From Shinella curvata (GTDB taxonomy: Bacteria > Pseudomonadota > Alphaproteobacteria > Rhizobiales > Rhizobiaceae), in the NCBI RefSeq assembly GCF_022899935.1, contig NZ_JALJCJ010000009.1, forward strand, positions 1 through 64,000: a DNA stretch of 64,000 nucleotides, in the 5' to 3' direction. The notes beneath the pieces were generated by a model. The model saw nothing but the letters and a program-made list of their open reading frames with translations. It ran no database searches and was not told where the DNA came from. The position numbers and the translations under genes are program-made. This document shows positions 35,738 to 44,692 of the stretch, piece by piece; within the stretch, counting starts at the first letter, position 1; each line of letters starts with the position of its first letter.

Positions 35738-36577
35738 TCAAAGCGATGCGATCATGTTCGCGACATGCCCGCCCAAAATCCCTGCGGGATCTGCGAGATC
35801 CAATACGACGTTCATGTGGTTCAGGTCAGGAACGGGGAGGAGTTTGGCGGCGCTGCCCTGAGTGTGGAGCCGTGTGTGCAGAGCCGCGGCCTGTTGGTGG
35901 AAGGGGAGTGTTTCCTCTGCGCCGAACGCGATGATCCGTTGAGGGCAAGGAAGCTGGCTTGAAGTCAGAGGCGACCATGCCGCCGCTTCCGCCGGCGTCA
36001 TTTTGGCCTCGTCGCGCAGAAAGCTGTCCGGAATTCCCGAAAGATCATAAATGCCGCTCACCAGGAGGAGTCTGCTGATGGCTGGCAAGGCAGGCTTCGC
36101 CGTCTCCTCTACGCCTGTCGCCGCAAGAAAAGACGCCAGGTGGGCGCCTGCCGAATGGCCGCTGACCGTGAGCCTGCGAGCGTCTGCACCAAAATCGCCG
36201 GCGTGTTTCTCGAGCCAAAGCACGGATCGCCGCACCTGGTCGACCAGCACTTCGAGGCGCTGGCCGGGCATCAGGTCGTATTCAACGATGGCGGCGATGC
36301 CGCCGGCCGCAAGGACCGGCGCAGCGACGAGGTGATAGTTTTCCTTTTCACCGGAACGCCAGTAACCGCCGTGGACGAACACATGCAGGGGCGCGCCGGC
36401 CCTGAGGCGCGGAGGCAGAATGATGTCCAGGACCTCCCTGTCACGCGCGCCGTATCGTATATCGGCCAAAACCTCCGCCGTTTCCGCAAGCCTCCGGCTG
36501 CGTTCTGCAAATTCGGCGGCAATGGCATCGAAGTCGGGAACGAAGTCACGAATCCGATAGAGGTCCTGAGACGTCAT
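35738..36577 (-). CDS. Alpha/beta hydrolase, kynurenine formamidase-like
   Basis: A 279-aa alpha/beta hydrolase. HVFVHGGYW is the HGGxW oxyanion motif of arylformamidase-like enzymes, VSGHSAGAHLA holds the nucleophile, and DLNHMNVVL supplies the His. No signal peptide. It is the last gene of a four-gene catabolic operon (17 bases after the semialdehyde dehydrogenase), so its substrate is more likely an ester or lactone of that pathway than formylkynurenine. MTSQDL at 36577 has GAGGGA upstream. Confidence 0.85.
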   Translation of the reverse strand: MTSQDLYRIRDFVPDFDAIAAEFAERSRRLAETAEVLADIRYGARDREVLDIILPPRLRAGAPLHVFVHGGYWRSGEKENYHLVAAPVLAAGGIAAIVEYDLMPGQRLEVLVDQVRRSVLWLEKHAGDFGADARRLTVSGHSAGAHLASFLAATGVEETAKPALPAISRLLLVSGIYDLSGIPDSFLRDEAKMTPAEAAAWSPLTSSQLPCPQRIIAFGAEETLPFHQQAAALHTRLHTQGSAAKLLPVPDLNHMNVVLDLADPAGILGGHVANMIASL

Positions 36578-36594
36578 GGTGGTTTCCCTCACAG

Positions 36595-38058
36595 TTAGTA
36601 ATCCACTGCGTAATACTTGGCCTCCATGAATTCCAGTATGCCGGTGACGCCCCCTTCACGGCCGAGGCCGCTCTGCTTGACGCCGCCGAAGGGAGCTGCC
36701 GGGTCCGACATCAGCCCCCTGTTGATGCCGAGCATGCCTGTTTCGAGCTGTTTTCCAACCCTCATGGCCCGCTTCAGGTCCTGGCTGTAGATGTAGGCGG
36801 CGAGGCCATATTCGGTGTCGTTGGCAAGCCGAATGGCGTCTTCTTCACTTTCGAACCGATAGACCGGCGCGACGGGCCCGAAGATTTCCTCACGCGCGAT
36901 CGCCGCGTCGGTGGGCACGTTTTCGAGGACTGTCGGTGGGTAAAAATAGCCGTTCTCTGCCAGAGGCTTGCCGCCGGTGGTCACGCGTGCGCCCAGTGCG
37001 ATCGCATCGGTGACGAGCCTGTCGATCTTGCGGACGGCGTTCGTGGTGATCATGGGCCCGCATTGCGTGGCGGGATCATATCCCGGCCCCACCTTCAGCG
37101 CGGCCATGCGTGCCGTCAGGCCCGCGACGAAAGCGCCGTGTATGCCTGCCTGGACGTAGAAGCGGTTGGCAGCGGTGCATGCTTCGCCGGCGTTGCGCAT
37201 CTTGGCAATCATCGCGCCGTCGAGAGCGGCCTCCAGATCGGCGTCGTCGAAAACGAGGAAGGGAGCGTTGCCGCCAAGTTCCATCGAGCAACTGACGACC
37301 GATTTTGCGGCTTCGGCCAGAAGCGTCCTGCCGACACCCGTCGAGCCCGTGAAGGAAAGCTTGCGCACACGTGGATCGGCGAGCATGGCGTTTGTGACCG
37401 CACCCGGTTTGCTCGTCGTGAGTACGTTGACGACGCCCGGCGGCACGCCCGCCTCCTCGCCGAGGCGTGCCATGGCGTAGGCCGTCAGCGGCGTTTCGGA
37501 TGCCGGCTTAAGGATCACCGTGCAGCCGGCTGCCAGCGCAGGGCCGATCTTGCGGGTGGCCATGGCGGCCGGAAAATTCCAGGGCGTGATCAAGACGGCG
37601 ATACCGATCGGCTCGTGATCGACGAGGATGTGGTGCGAGCCGGAGGGCGTGTGGCGGTATTCGCCGGGCACACGGACTGCCTCTTCCGCATACCAGCGGA
37701 AGAACTCGGCGGCATAGGCGACTTCGCCGCGTGCGTCGGGCAGCGCCTTGCCGTTCTCTAGCGCGATAAGCGTGGCCAGCTCCTCGGCGTGCTGCGTCAT
37801 AAGCTGGAACCAGCGACGCAGGATTTCCGAACGTTGCCGGGCCGGCGTGGCCCGCCACCCGGAGGCTGCGGCCTCTGCGGCATCGACGGCGCGCATCGCA
37901 TCCTCGACGGAGGCATCCGCAACCTCGGCCAGTTTTTCACCCGTGGACGGATTCATGACCGCTATTCCGTCGCCCTTGCGCCATTTGCCGCCGATATAAA
38001 GGCCGGCGGCGTGCAGGGCTGGATCGGCATAGCCTGTGATCTTGGCATGGAGGGTCAT
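36595..38058 (-). CDS. NAD(P)-dependent semialdehyde dehydrogenase (GabD-like)
   Basis: A 487-aa aldehyde dehydrogenase closest in pattern to succinate-semialdehyde dehydrogenases. LITPWNFPAAMATRKIGPAL and FTGSTGVGRTL (cofactor), MELGGNAPF (general base Glu) and GEACTAANRFYV (catalytic Cys) are present, ending in FGGVKQSGLGREGG. With the upstream iron alcohol dehydrogenase it forms a pair that could oxidise a hydroxyacid to a dicarboxylate, as in gamma-hydroxybutyrate use. MTLHAK at 38058, AGGAT upstream. Confidence 0.9.
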   Translation of the reverse strand: MTLHAKITGYADPALHAAGLYIGGKWRKGDGIAVMNPSTGEKLAEVADASVEDAMRAVDAAEAAASGWRATPARQRSEILRRWFQLMTQHAEELATLIALENGKALPDARGEVAYAAEFFRWYAEEAVRVPGEYRHTPSGSHHILVDHEPIGIAVLITPWNFPAAMATRKIGPALAAGCTVILKPASETPLTAYAMARLGEEAGVPPGVVNVLTTSKPGAVTNAMLADPRVRKLSFTGSTGVGRTLLAEAAKSVVSCSMELGGNAPFLVFDDADLEAALDGAMIAKMRNAGEACTAANRFYVQAGIHGAFVAGLTARMAALKVGPGYDPATQCGPMITTNAVRKIDRLVTDAIALGARVTTGGKPLAENGYFYPPTVLENVPTDAAIAREEIFGPVAPVYRFESEEDAIRLANDTEYGLAAYIYSQDLKRAMRVGKQLETGMLGINRGLMSDPAAPFGGVKQSGLGREGGVTGILEFMEAKYYAVDY

Positions 38059-38072
38059 CGTGGGAATCCTTT

Positions 38073-39272
38073 TCAATTCAGGCGCGAACGGTCGCCATGG
38101 TAGGCGGCGGTGACAAGGTTTCGCATTTCGTCGAGGTTCAACGGACGGGGATTGTTCTGGATGAGGCGCGCGATGCCGATGCTCTGTTCAGCCACCCAGG
38201 GAAGCCGGCTTTCTTCAAGCCCAAGGTCTTGCAGCGTCGACGGGATGCCGATCCGGGCGAAGAGGGAAGCGAGCGCGGGAATGACATCGTCAGGTCCTGA
38301 CAGCTCCGCGGCCTGCGCTATCCTGGCAAGCTCGTCGCGGATGACGGGTGCGTTCCATGTCATGACATAGGGCATGAGGCAGGCGACGCCGAGACCATGC
38401 GCGGTATGGGTGAGGGCGCCGACAGGATACTGGATGGCATGGGCCGCGGCGGTTCCCGCAACGCCGAAGGCCAGCCCTGCCATTGTCGCACCAAGCATGA
38501 CCTTTTCGCGCGCCGCACGGTCGCCGCCATTCGTGCACGCCGCTTCCAGGGCCTGCCAGAGCAGTGAGATGGCGCTAAGCGCGAACTGATCGGACAGCTC
38601 ATTCTTGCCGACGAAGACGCGCTGTTGTGCGATGCCGGGAACGGGGTCGCGGCGGATTGCGGTGAGGGCCTCGAGCGCATGCGTCAATGCATCGGCTCCG
38701 GCGATTGCGGTCAGTGCGGGTGGGCAGGAGAGGGTAAGCTCCGGGTCGCAGATGGAGACGGTCGGAATGAGATGCGGGCTTGAAATGCCGACCTTCAAGC
38801 TTCGTTCGGCATCGGAAAGCACGGCGACGGGTGTTACTTCCGAACCGGTACCTGCGGTGGTGGGAATAGCGATCAGCGGCATGACCGGGCCGGGCACGGT
38901 ATGCTCGCCGTAATAGTCCTGCGGTCGCCCGCCATGCGTGAGAAGCAGCGCCACGCATTTGGCCATGTCGAGGCAGGAGCCCCCGCCGATACCGATGACG
39001 AGGTCGGGCGAGAAGTTTTGGGCATTTTCCGCGCTTTGTACGGCGGATTCGACGGGAACGTCCGGTAGGGTGGAGCTATCGACGGCAACCGCAATGTCGG
39101 CTTCCTCGAGCTGCCTGACGAGCATGAGGAAATCGGCATCCGCGGCAAGGCGTGTATCTGTGATGACAAGCGCACGCCGGCCGAGCCTTGCAGCGATGCT
39201 GCCGAGAGCATGTCGCTGCCCCGCGCCAAACAGCAGTTCGCGCGGCGCTCTCAATGTGCCGAAAAGGTTCAT
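38073..39272 (-). CDS. Iron-containing alcohol dehydrogenase
   Basis: A 399-aa group III (Fe) alcohol dehydrogenase. IGIGGGSCLDMAKC binds the dinucleotide, PTTAGTGSEVTP is the family block, and the metal ligands are in the Asp/His stretch CDPELTL...GADALTHALEA plus HAIQYPVGALTHTAHGLG. The order with semialdehyde dehydrogenase resembles the Agrobacterium blcB-blcA (attL-attK) pair that oxidises gamma-hydroxybutyrate. 14 bases separate it from the next gene. GGAGGAG precedes the ATG. Confidence 0.92.
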   Translation of the reverse strand: MNLFGTLRAPRELLFGAGQRHALGSIAARLGRRALVITDTRLAADADFLMLVRQLEEADIAVAVDSSTLPDVPVESAVQSAENAQNFSPDLVIGIGGGSCLDMAKCVALLLTHGGRPQDYYGEHTVPGPVMPLIAIPTTAGTGSEVTPVAVLSDAERSLKVGISSPHLIPTVSICDPELTLSCPPALTAIAGADALTHALEALTAIRRDPVPGIAQQRVFVGKNELSDQFALSAISLLWQALEAACTNGGDRAAREKVMLGATMAGLAFGVAGTAAAHAIQYPVGALTHTAHGLGVACLMPYVMTWNAPVIRDELARIAQAAELSGPDDVIPALASLFARIGIPSTLQDLGLEESRLPWVAEQSIGIARLIQNNPRPLNLDEMRNLVTAAYHGDRSRLN

Positions 39273-39292
39273 TAGGTTTCTCCTCCGATAAT

Positions 39293-40297
39293 TCAGGCAG
39301 CTTCAAGGGCCAAAAGGTGTTCCAAAAGCGGTTGGGGCAGCTCTATTCCCGAGCGTTCCGTCGCGGCGCGGCGCTGGCGCGCGCCATCGCCGGGAACGGC
39401 CACTGGGCTTGCGGGATCGGACGGGTGAGAGCCGCGCAGATGGTCGAGATAGGATGCAAGCGACCGGACACTGCCGTCTCCCGCTGCCGCATCGATGAGA
39501 ATGAGGAGATCGCCCTTGTTGGCGGCGTGGATATCGTCGAGCGTGCCGCGGACATCAGGTGCGAGGTCTGAGCCGGTCAAGGCGGAGACCAGAAGCTCGA
39601 TCGCAAGGCCCAGCCCATATCCTTTGGCGCCGCCGAACGGGGCGATGGCACCCGTCCTCGCAGCGTTCGCATCCGTTGTCGGCCGGCCCTCTGCGTCCAC
39701 GGCCCAGCCGAGCGGAATGGGCATTCCACGCATTGCGTGATGGTTGATCTTGCCCATGGAGACAATGCTCGTTGCAAGATCGAGAACAAAGGGCTGATCG
39801 CCAGAGGGGACGCCGATGGCTACGGGGTTGGTGCCCAGCATCGCCTGCGTTCCGCCGAAGGGGTAAACGAGCGCTTCGCTGGTCGACATGATGATGCCGA
39901 TCAGACCACTCTTCGCCGCCGCTTCCGCATAGTATGCGAGCATACCGATATGGTTGGCATTACGGATCGCAGCGATGGCGATCCCTGTCTCGCACACGAT
40001 GGGACGCATGGCCTCCAAGGCGTGCATCAGTACCACCGGCCCAAGCCCGCGTTCGCCATCGACACTGAGAAATGAGCGCCTGCGCCATGTTCCGCTTCCG
40101 CGCGCCTGCCCATCGGCCAAGCCCTTGTCCAGCCGTGAAAGGATGAGCGGCAGCCGTTGCAGGCCATGGGAAGGCAGGCCGCGCAACTCGGCTTCCAGAA
40201 GAAGATCAGCCTGAAGGCGAGCATGGGCGGAAGGGACGTTGCGTGCTTCGAGGAGCGCGCTCGCCATTCCCCGGAGTCGTTCCGGCGCGAGGTTCAT
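39293..40297 (-). CDS. Ldh/malate-sulfolactate family NAD(P) dehydrogenase
   Basis: A 334-aa member of the Ldh family (malate, lactate, ureidoglycolate and sulfolactate dehydrogenases with a non-Rossmann fold). ELRGLPSHGLQRLP (catalytic His), NANHIGMLAYYAE, GTNPVAIGVP and PFGGAKGYGLGLAIELL are the family blocks. The substrate is probably a 2-hydroxyacid. First gene of the minus-strand operon; its start is about 100 bases from the divergent GntR gene and next to a palindromic operator candidate. Confidence 0.9.
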   Translation of the reverse strand: MNLAPERLRGMASALLEARNVPSAHARLQADLLLEAELRGLPSHGLQRLPLILSRLDKGLADGQARGSGTWRRRSFLSVDGERGLGPVVLMHALEAMRPIVCETGIAIAAIRNANHIGMLAYYAEAAAKSGLIGIIMSTSEALVYPFGGTQAMLGTNPVAIGVPSGDQPFVLDLATSIVSMGKINHHAMRGMPIPLGWAVDAEGRPTTDANAARTGAIAPFGGAKGYGLGLAIELLVSALTGSDLAPDVRGTLDDIHAANKGDLLILIDAAAGDGSVRSLASYLDHLRGSHPSDPASPVAVPGDGARQRRAATERSGIELPQPLLEHLLALEAA

Positions 40298-40317
40298 TTT
40301 TAAATCCTATATCAGAT

Positions 40318-40337
40318 CATATACGATATTGTATTTG
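40318..40337. promoter_or_regulatory. GntR operator candidate between the divergent units
   Basis: ATAC-GATATT-GTAT (40321-40334) is an inverted repeat of the length and type (T..TAC-N-GTA..A) bound by FCD-class GntR regulators. The region 40305-40360 is strikingly AT-rich and contains further GATATC/ATATC elements. It could control both divergent operons. Confidence 0.5.
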
Positions 40338-40397
40338 ACATGCGATATCTTATTTGCAACAAATGCCGGCATGTCAAGAAGCAGCCGGAGAACGTAA

Positions 40398-41084
40398 GTG
40401 GCATTTGCAGCGGAACGGGAAGCCCGAGGGGCAAGCCTTCGACCGAGCAGTGTGGTCGATGGCGTCTATGACAACATCTACCACCGGCTGATGTCTCTGG
40501 AGATTGCGCCCGGCGCCCGGATTCCGATCGACGTGCTCGCCCGTGAAATCGGTGTTTCCCAGACGCCGATACGCGAGGCCTTGAGCCGTCTGGAGCGCGA
40601 AGGTCTTGTACGCAAAGAGCACCTTGTCGGTTATAGCGCGGCGCCGCAGTGGACCAGGAAGCAGTTCGAGGATCTCTACGTTTTCCGTCTGCTGGTCGAG
40701 CCGGAGGCCGCAAGACTGGCAGCGGTCAACATGACTCCCGATGCACTGCGGCAGCTTGAAAGCTCTGCTGCGGACATGGGCAATGGTGCGGCACCCGTCG
40801 ATCGCAACACGCGGTACTCGCGCTTTGCCCGCGCCGACGCGCATTTTCATGATGCGATCCTCAAGATCGCTGGAAATGAGGTCATTCGCAACACGCTGTC
40901 GAACCAGCATGTTCACTTGCACATCTTCCGGCTGATGTTCCACACGCGGGTGACGCAGGAGGCTCTCGAGGAGCACGAAAACCTGCTCGCAGCATTTCGA
41001 TCGGGTGATCCGCAGGCGGCGTTTGACGCCATGCGCATTCATATCGAACGGTCGCGCGACCGGCTGCTTTCGGCTTTCGAATGA
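40398..41084 (+). CDS. GntR-family regulator, FCD class
   Basis: A 228-aa regulator: winged helix (PIDVLAREIGVSQTPIREAL SRLEREGLV region, residues 40-75) and an FCD effector domain with the metal-binding Asp/His set (DAHFHDAILKIAGNEVI, HEN, HIERSRDR). It starts with GTG at 40398 behind CGGAGA. It is divergent from the dehydrogenase operon and overlaps the ABC ATPase by 4 bases, so it likely represses both in the absence of substrate and is made together with the transporter. Confidence 0.93.
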   Translation: MAFAAEREARGASLRPSSVVDGVYDNIYHRLMSLEIAPGARIPIDVLAREIGVSQTPIREALSRLEREGLVRKEHLVGYSAAPQWTRKQFEDLYVFRLLVEPEAARLAAVNMTPDALRQLESSAADMGNGAAPVDRNTRYSRFARADAHFHDAILKIAGNEVIRNTLSNQHVHLHIFRLMFHTRVTQEALEEHENLLAAFRSGDPQAAFDAMRIHIERSRDRLLSAFE

Positions 41085-42673
41085 ACGCGGTCCTCTCTCC
41101 TCAATCCCTCGCGCCGTCGGTGGATACGGCGGCGGCCGCCCTTCGGACCGAGAAACTGGGCAAGGCTTACGGGCAGATCACCGTCCTCTCTGATGTCACC
41201 CTTGATGTACGTACCGCAGAGGTTCACGCCATCATTGGTGAAAACGGCGCCGGCAAGTCGACGCTCATGAAGTTGTTGTCCGGCCACGTCGCACCAACAG
41301 AAGGGCGGTTGCTCCTGGACGGCAGGCCGATCGAATTTCGAAACGCGGTGGAAGCGGAACAGGCCGGTATCGTTTTGGTGCACCAGGAAATTCTGCTGGC
41401 ACCAGACCTGACGGTCGCGGAAAATCTGTTTCTAGGGCGTGAAATGGGCCGCGGTCTGATGGTCGATGATCGCGGGATGAACCGCCGAACCGCCGAACTT
41501 CTTACAAAAGTCGGCTCGACGGCGCGTCCGCGCGATCGTGTCGGTGAGTTGCCGCTTGCCCAACGCCAGCTCGTGCAGATCGCACGCGCCCTCCTTGATG
41601 AGCGAAAAGTGGTCATCCTGGACGAGCCGACGGCGGTTCTGGCCAATGACGAGGTCGCGGCGCTGCTCGACATCGTGCGGATGCTGCGCGACCATGGCGT
41701 GGCTGTGCTCTATATTTCTCATCGCCTCGATGAGGTGCAGGCGCTTGCCGACCGCGTCACCGTTCTGCGTGATGGCCGGATGATCGGCACCTGGCCCGCC
41801 GCGGGCCTCAGCCAGCGTGAAATGGCCGAGCTGATGGTCGGGCGCGAACTGGAGATGCTCTATCCCCATAAACGCCCTCCGACCGAAGACGTGCCGATAC
41901 TCTCCGTTACGGATTTGGCGGTCGATCATGTTTCCGATGGCGTCAGCTTCGACGTCCGACCGGGCGAGGTGCTCGGCATCGGCGGCATGATCGGCGCTGG
42001 ACGCACCGAACTCATCGAAGGGTTGATGGGCCTTCGTCCCTCACAGGCGCGCAGTGTCGTTCTCAACGGCAAGGAGATCAGGCACCGCTCGGTCCGCACG
42101 ATGATGGAAGCCGGTCTCGTCTATCTGACCGAAGATCGAAAGGGAAAGGGTCTGCTTCTGGAGGAGAAGCTTGGCCCGAACCTCACGCTTCAGGCGCTCG
42201 ATGCCGTCAATCCGGGGTCTCTTCTGGACAAGCGGGGAGAGCTTTCCCGCCTTGAGAAAACGGGGGCGGACTACGATATCCGCGTCCGTTCTCTTCGCCT
42301 CGAAGCTGGAAAACTCTCTGGGGGGAACCAGCAGAAGCTGCTGCTCGCCAAGGTCATGCTGGCCGATCCCTCGGTGGTGATCATCGATGAACCGACGCGC
42401 GGCATCGACATCGGTAACAAGAGCCAGATCTACGACTTTATTGACGCCATGGTGCGGGCAGGCAAGGCTTGCATCGTCATCTCGTCGGAAATGCCCGAGC
42501 TGGTGGGGCTCGCCGACCGTGTCCTGGTCATGCGGGCCCGCAAGATCGTCGCCGAACTTCGCGGCGCAGAAATCAATGAGGAAAACGTCGTCTACGCAGC
42601 CACCGTTGGTGGGCACGCAGGTGACCGGGAGGACGAATATGACCGCAGCGACCGCAACCATCACCCCGACTGA
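41081..42673 (+). CDS. Sugar ABC transporter ATPase (RbsA/CUT2 type)
   Basis: A 530-aa ATPase with two nucleotide-binding halves. The first has Walker A GENGAGKSTLMKLLSG, signature LPLAQRQLVQIARAL and Walker B VVILDEPTAVL; the second has the usual degenerate Walker A (GGMIGAGRTELIEGL), signature LSGGNQQKLLLAKVM and DEPTRGIDIG. It energises uptake of a monosaccharide or polyol through the following permease. The start overlaps the GntR stop (ATGA). Confidence 0.95.
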   Translation: MNAVLSPQSLAPSVDTAAAALRTEKLGKAYGQITVLSDVTLDVRTAEVHAIIGENGAGKSTLMKLLSGHVAPTEGRLLLDGRPIEFRNAVEAEQAGIVLVHQEILLAPDLTVAENLFLGREMGRGLMVDDRGMNRRTAELLTKVGSTARPRDRVGELPLAQRQLVQIARALLDERKVVILDEPTAVLANDEVAALLDIVRMLRDHGVAVLYISHRLDEVQALADRVTVLRDGRMIGTWPAAGLSQREMAELMVGRELEMLYPHKRPPTEDVPILSVTDLAVDHVSDGVSFDVRPGEVLGIGGMIGAGRTELIEGLMGLRPSQARSVVLNGKEIRHRSVRTMMEAGLVYLTEDRKGKGLLLEEKLGPNLTLQALDAVNPGSLLDKRGELSRLEKTGADYDIRVRSLRLEAGKLSGGNQQKLLLAKVMLADPSVVIIDEPTRGIDIGNKSQIYDFIDAMVRAGKACIVISSEMPELVGLADRVLVMRARKIVAELRGAEINEENVVYAATVGGHAGDREDEYDRSDRNHHPD

Positions 42674-43634
42674 CGAAGGAAGCCGCATCCGCTGGGCAGA
42701 CCTTGCGCCGTTCATCGCTCTGGCCGTGATCGTGTTGCTGGGAGCGATGGTGAATTCCAACTTCGTTGCGCCGGCGAACCTGATCAATGTGATCACGCGC
42801 AGCGCCTTTATCGCGATCATTGCGGTAGGAGCAACCTTCGTCATTTCGTCCGGTGGCCTCGACCTTTCGGTCGGCTCCATGATGGCCTTCGTCACGGGCA
42901 TAATGATCATGGTGATGAACCATCTCGCGCCGGCGTTCGGAACATGGGCCCTTCCCATGGGGGCGGGCGTGGCGCTTATCGTCGGTGCGCTGTGCGGGCT
43001 TTTCAATGGGCTCATCGTGACCATTGGAAAAATCGAGCCCTTCATCGTGACGCTCGGCACGATGGGCATCTTCCGGGCGTTCATCACCTTCATGACGGAC
43101 GGCGGATCCCTACCGATCGACCGGAGCCTGCGTGAGGCCTATCGGCCGGTCTATTTCGGTAGCCTGTTCGGCATTCCCTATCCGGTCCTGATCACCTTCG
43201 TCGTGGTGATGCTGGGCGCGTTCCTGCTGTACAAGACGAAGTTCGGTCGCCGCCTGACGTCGGCTGGCTCGAATGTCGAGGTTGCACGCTTTTCCGGCGT
43301 CAATGTCGCGGGCGTCCGCACCGTTGCCTATGTCATCCAGGGTGTCTGCGTCGCCGTCGCGGCCATCTGCTATGTGCCGCGCCTCGGCGCGGCGACGCCG
43401 ACGACCGGCCAGCTTTGGGAGCTGCAGGTCATCACCGCCGTCGTGATCGGCGGCACCCTTCTGCGCGGTGGACGGGGACGCATCGGCGGCACCGTGGCCG
43501 GCGCGCTCATTCTCGAGGTCATCGCCAACGTCATGGTCCTCTCGGACATGGTTTCCGAATACCTCGTGGCCGCCGTGCAGGGCGCGATCATCATCATCGC
43601 CATGCTAGCGCATCGCTTTACCGCCAACCGCTGA
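42639..43634 (+). CDS. Sugar ABC transporter permease (RbsC/CUT2 type)
   Basis: A 331-aa permease with about nine to ten transmembrane segments. GGLDLSVGSMMAF and the TVAGALILEVI region are typical of the branched-chain/ribose permease fold. It overlaps the ATPase gene by 35 bases; the ATG at 42639 is set by GGGAGGA. It forms a homodimer channel in the inner membrane with the ATPase. Confidence 0.94.
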   Translation: MTAATATITPTDEGSRIRWADLAPFIALAVIVLLGAMVNSNFVAPANLINVITRSAFIAIIAVGATFVISSGGLDLSVGSMMAFVTGIMIMVMNHLAPAFGTWALPMGAGVALIVGALCGLFNGLIVTIGKIEPFIVTLGTMGIFRAFITFMTDGGSLPIDRSLREAYRPVYFGSLFGIPYPVLITFVVVMLGAFLLYKTKFGRRLTSAGSNVEVARFSGVNVAGVRTVAYVIQGVCVAVAAICYVPRLGAATPTTGQLWELQVITAVVIGGTLLRGGRGRIGGTVAGALILEVIANVMVLSDMVSEYLVAAVQGAIIIIAMLAHRFTANR

Positions 43635-43663
43635 AAACAGCACTGACTTCAAAGGAGGAGAAA

Positions 43664-44632
43664 ATGAAGTCTATCATGCAGAAAGCCGGTCTGTTGTTGT
43701 CGACCGCCGCACTAATCCTGGCTCTGCCGCTTGGCAGCGCACAGGCCGAAGGTGAGAAGGTTACCATTGCCGTCTCTATTCCTGCTGCCACGCACGGATG
43801 GACCGGGGGGGTCGTGTATCACGCCGAGCAGGCCGAAAAAGAAATCGAGGCTGCATTCCCCAACATCGATGTCGTTCTGTCCACCGCTTCTTCGGCCCCC
43901 GCGCAGGTTTCCGCACTGGAAGACCTCTCGGCAAGCCGCAAGCTCGATGCGCTTGTCATTCTGCCCTTCACGTCGGAAGAATTGACCGGTCCGGTCGAGC
44001 AGATCAAGCAGAAGGGCACCTTCATCTCCGTGGTCGACCGTGGCCTCACGGATCCGTCGGTCCAGGATCTCTATGTGGCCGGCGACAACATTGCGGTCGG
44101 CGCCAACACGGCGCACTGGCTCTCCGACAAGCTCGGCGGCGAGGGGCAGATCGTCGTGTTGCGCGGCATTCCGACCGTGATCGACGACGAGCGCATCAAG
44201 GGCTTCTCGGATGTCATCGCCAAAACCAACATCAAGATCCTCGATATCCAGTATGCCAACTGGAACCAGGACGAAGCCTTCAAGCTGATGCAGGACTATC
44301 TTGCCAAGTATCCGAAGATCGATGCCGTCTGGGCAAACGACGACGATATGCTGCTCGGCGTCATCGAGGCCGTCGACAATGCTGGCCGCAAGGACATCAA
44401 ATACGCTCTCGGCGGCAATGGCATGAAGCAGGTCATCGAGATGGTGAAAGAGAAGAACGAGCGCACGCCCATCTCGACGCCCTATCCGCCGTCGATGATC
44501 AAGTCCGCCATCTACATGACTGCGGCCCAGTTCAACGGGCAGGCACCGGTGCGGGGTTCCTTCCTGCTCGGAGCGCCGCTGATCACGCCTGACAACGCCG
44601 ATCAGTTCTACTTCCCCAATTCCCCGTTCTGA
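43664..44632 (+). CDS. Periplasmic sugar-binding protein (CUT2)
   Basis: A 322-aa periplasmic binding protein of the ribose/galactose class (peripla_BP_4). A signal peptide ends at GSAQA, then the two-lobed fold: VTIAVSIPAATHGWTGGVVY, DALVILPFTSEELTGPVEQI and VDRGLTDPSVQD. GGAGG precedes the ATG. It gives the transporter its specificity, which cannot be read from sequence alone. A strong hairpin after it may raise its level over the downstream gene. Confidence 0.94.
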   Translation: MKSIMQKAGLLLSTAALILALPLGSAQAEGEKVTIAVSIPAATHGWTGGVVYHAEQAEKEIEAAFPNIDVVLSTASSAPAQVSALEDLSASRKLDALVILPFTSEELTGPVEQIKQKGTFISVVDRGLTDPSVQDLYVAGDNIAVGANTAHWLSDKLGGEGQIVVLRGIPTVIDDERIKGFSDVIAKTNIKILDIQYANWNQDEAFKLMQDYLAKYPKIDAVWANDDDMLLGVIEAVDNAGRKDIKYALGGNGMKQVIEMVKEKNERTPISTPYPPSMIKSAIYMTAAQFNGQAPVRGSFLLGAPLITPDNADQFYFPNSPF

Positions 44633-44640
44633 CCCTTAGC

Positions 44641-44663
44641 GATGCCCGGCTCTTCCGGGCATC
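44641..44663 (+). other. Intercistronic hairpin after binding-protein gene
   Basis: GATGCCCGG-CTCTT-CCGGGCATC is a perfect 9-bp stem directly after the stop and is not followed by T. Such hairpins protect binding-protein mRNA and allow partial read-through to the next gene. Confidence 0.65.
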
Positions 44664-44692
44664 GCCCCATCATTGACAACAGGAGATATGAC

